Assembly (NCBI GenBank): GCA_958415245.1
Contig: CATYYP010000110.1
Location: 1-6,413, forward strand
Direction: 5' to 3'
DNA: 6,413 nt
Source of the DNA: Schaalia odontolytica
GTDB taxonomy: Bacteria > Actinomycetota > Actinomycetes > Actinomycetales > Actinomycetaceae
Of the stretch, positions 4,926 to 6,413 are shown piece after piece. How positions within the stretch are numbered: the first letter of the stretch is position 1; every line of letters starts with the position of its first letter. The notes below the pieces were generated by a model. The model was not told where the DNA came from. It did not search any database and worked only from the letters and a program-made list of their open reading frames with translations. Both the position numbers and the translations under genes were made by a program.

Positions 4926-4949
4926 GCACGCCGAACGAGTAGCACACCC

Positions 4950-4955
4950 AAGGAG
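4950..4955 (+). promoter_or_regulatory. Ribosome-binding site fixing the metE start
   Basis: AAGGAG lies 6 nt before ATG 4962. This near-ideal site decides the start and suggests efficient independent initiation at metE rather than coupling to metF, which ends 80 bp upstream. Confidence 0.8.
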
Positions 4956-4961
4956 AAAACC

Positions 4962-6413
4962 ATGTCCGCTGCGACCACGCAGTTCCCCACCGCCACGATC
5001 CTGGCCTATCCGCGTATCGGCCGTGGCCGTGAGCTCAAGCGCGCCCTCGAGGCCCGCTGGGCCGGCCGCATCACCGAGGCCGAGCTGATCCAGGCCGCCA
5101 ACGATCTGCGCAAGGAGAACCTCGCGCGCCTCGTCGAGCTTGGCCTGAACCCCTCCGACGCGTCCCTGGCCGACGCGCCCTCCCTGTACGACCACGTCCT
5201 GGACGCCACGATCCTCCTGGGTGCCATCCCGCCGCGCTTCGCCGGCCGCGAGGGCCTCGACCTCTACTTCGCGCTCGCCCGCGGTGACGACAAGGTCGGC
5301 CCCGAAGAGATGACGAAGTGGTTCGACACGAACTACCACTACCTCGTCCCCGAGATCGGCCCCGACACACCCCTGGGCTTCGCCGACGACACGATCACCC
5401 GCCGCTTCACCGACGCCCGCGAGTGGGGTTACGTGACCCGCCCGGTTCTGGTCGGCCCCGTCACCTACCTGGCGCTGGCCAAGGCCGACCCGGCCACCCC
5501 GGACTTTGACCCGCTCACCCGCATCGACGAGGCCGTGGCCGCGTACGAGGAAGCGCTGGCCTCCCTGCACGCCGCGGGCGCCCCGTGGGTCCAGCTCGAC
5601 GAGCCGGCCCTGACCTCGGACAACCTGTCGCGCACCCGCGTCGAGCTGGGCGAGCTGGCCGCCCGCGTCTACGAGCGCCTGGCCGCCTCTCAGAACCGTC
5701 CCCAGATCCTGCTCACCACGCCCTACGGCGACGCCTCCCACGCGGTGGGCGCTCTGGCTAAGACTGGCGTCGAGGCCCTCCACGTCGACACGCTGCGCGG
5801 CTCGCTGCCCAAGGGCGCCGACCTGTCCGGCGTCACCCTCGTCGTCGGCGCGGTCGACGGCCGCTACATCTGGCGCGCCGACCTGGCCCAGCTGCGCGAA
5901 ACCCTCAAGGCTGCCCAGGCCCTGGGGGCCGCCCGTGTCACCGTCGCCACCTCCAACTCCCTCCAGCACGTGCCTCACGACACCGCCCTGGAGACCTGGG
6001 ACGACGCGACCCTCAATGAGAACCTGCACGCCTGGCTCGCCTTCGCCGACCAGAAGGTTCTCGAGGTCGTTACCCTCGCTCGCGGCGTGGATGAGGGCTG
6101 GGAAGCCATCGAGGCTGAGGTTGCCGAGGCCACCCGCGTGCTCGAACAGCGCGCCGCCGCCCCCGGCGTCGTGCGCCCCGAGGTCCGCAGCCGCACCGCC
6201 GCCCTCACCGACGCCGACCGCGCCCGCGAGCCCTACCTCGAGCGCGAGGCCGCTCAGACTGAGCGCCTGCACCTGCCCCCGCTGCCCACCACGACCATCG
6301 GCTCGTTCCCGCAGACCACCGAGATTCGCAAGGCCCGCGCCGCCAACGCACGCGGCGAACTGTCCGACGCGGACTACGAGGCCCGCATGCGCGAGGAAAT
6401 CGCCTCGGTCATC
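4962..6413 (+). CDS. metE: Cobalamin-independent methionine synthase, 3' end outside window
   Basis: The open frame runs 484 codons to the window edge; family members have about 750-780 residues, so roughly the last third is missing. MetE transfers the methyl group of 5-methyltetrahydrofolate (polyglutamyl form) to homocysteine without B12, in the cytoplasm. Seen: ILAYPRIGRGRELKRALEARW (13-33), the N-terminal substrate-binding element; KWFDTNYHYLVPE (119-131), a hallmark; VGPVTYL (164-170); WVQLDEPAL (209-217); HVDTLRG (274-280); GRYIWRADL (300-308); and TTTIGSFPQTTEIRKAR (443-459), which opens the C-terminal catalytic barrel. The zinc ligands (His, Cys, Glu, Cys) lie beyond the edge and cannot be checked. 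It follows metF, which supplies its methyl donor. I see no B12-riboswitch box upstream. Confidence 0.97.
   Translation, partial: MSAATTQFPTATILAYPRIGRGRELKRALEARWAGRITEAELIQAANDLRKENLARLVELGLNPSDASLADAPSLYDHVLDATILLGAIPPRFAGREGLDLYFALARGDDKVGPEEMTKWFDTNYHYLVPEIGPDTPLGFADDTITRRFTDAREWGYVTRPVLVGPVTYLALAKADPATPDFDPLTRIDEAVAAYEEALASLHAAGAPWVQLDEPALTSDNLSRTRVELGELAARVYERLAASQNRPQILLTTPYGDASHAVGALAKTGVEALHVDTLRGSLPKGADLSGVTLVVGAVDGRYIWRADLAQLRETLKAAQALGAARVTVATSNSLQHVPHDTALETWDDATLNENLHAWLAFADQKVLEVVTLARGVDEGWEAIEAEVAEATRVLEQRAAAPGVVRPEVRSRTAALTDADRAREPYLEREAAQTERLHLPPLPTTTIGSFPQTTEIRKARAANARGELSDADYEARMREEIASVI

Noticed and set aside
3907..4947. 346-codon antisense frame over metF
   Set aside because: Gly/Val/Arg-rich shadow without recognisable domain; the plus frame carries all MetF motifs.
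4887..6272. 461-codon open frame antisense to metE
   Set aside because: It is a shadow of GC-rich codon bias: Gly/Val/Gly-rich, no motif, no ribosome-binding site. The plus frame has unmistakable MetE motifs.
1..6413. CRISPR array, insertion sequence or defence system
   Set aside because: No spaced direct repeats, transposase or defence-type domains are present; all sizeable genes are recognisable metabolic, translational or transport genes.

Overview
The window is chromosomal DNA of a high-GC Gram-positive bacterium. The L32 protein (MAVPKRK start, no cysteines) is of the type I associate with mycobacteria and other Actinobacteria. The strong third-position G/C bias and two promoters that appear to place the start codon at +1 fit the same phylum. 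The Actinomycetaceae (Schaalia/Actinomyces) are a reasonable guess, but I cannot prove the genus from sequence alone.

Layout. Bases 1-1776 are read leftward: yigZ (IMPACT family) starts the unit, cysK (cysteine synthase) follows 36 bp later, a long inverted repeat closes it, and the 5' tip of an unidentified gene runs off the left edge. From 1951 onward everything is read rightward. rpmF (L32) has its own strong terminator. It is followed by a single-gene monovalent cation/proton antiporter of the CPA2 type, a tRNA-Arg(UCU) gene with encoded CCA, and a 12-bp hairpin. Last come metF (5,10-methylenetetrahydrofolate reductase) and metE (cobalamin-independent methionine synthase), the latter cut by the right edge after 484 codons. 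No stretch over 300 bp lacks a gene.

How the genes connect. metF makes 5-methyltetrahydrofolate and metE uses it to methylate homocysteine, so the right-hand pair is a methionine-synthesis unit. cysK makes cysteine at the other end of the window. Sulfur amino-acid metabolism therefore frames the segment, with translation genes (rpmF, tRNA-Arg) and a transporter between.

Most interesting signal. Between the tRNA terminator and metF there is a 21-codon ORF (3741-3806) not reported by ordinary gene calling. Its ATG lies exactly 6 nt after a -10-like box, so it may be translated from a leaderless mRNA. It carries two Met-Cys dipeptides, the second ending the peptide as Met-Cys-Ser-stop. It overlaps mutually exclusive stem-loops and precedes a C-rich 91-nt spacer before metF. 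I propose a translated leader that senses methionine and/or cysteine supply and attenuates metF-metE. The idea is inferred from sequence and from the known cysteine-responsive leaderless short ORFs of mycobacteria; it is untested here.
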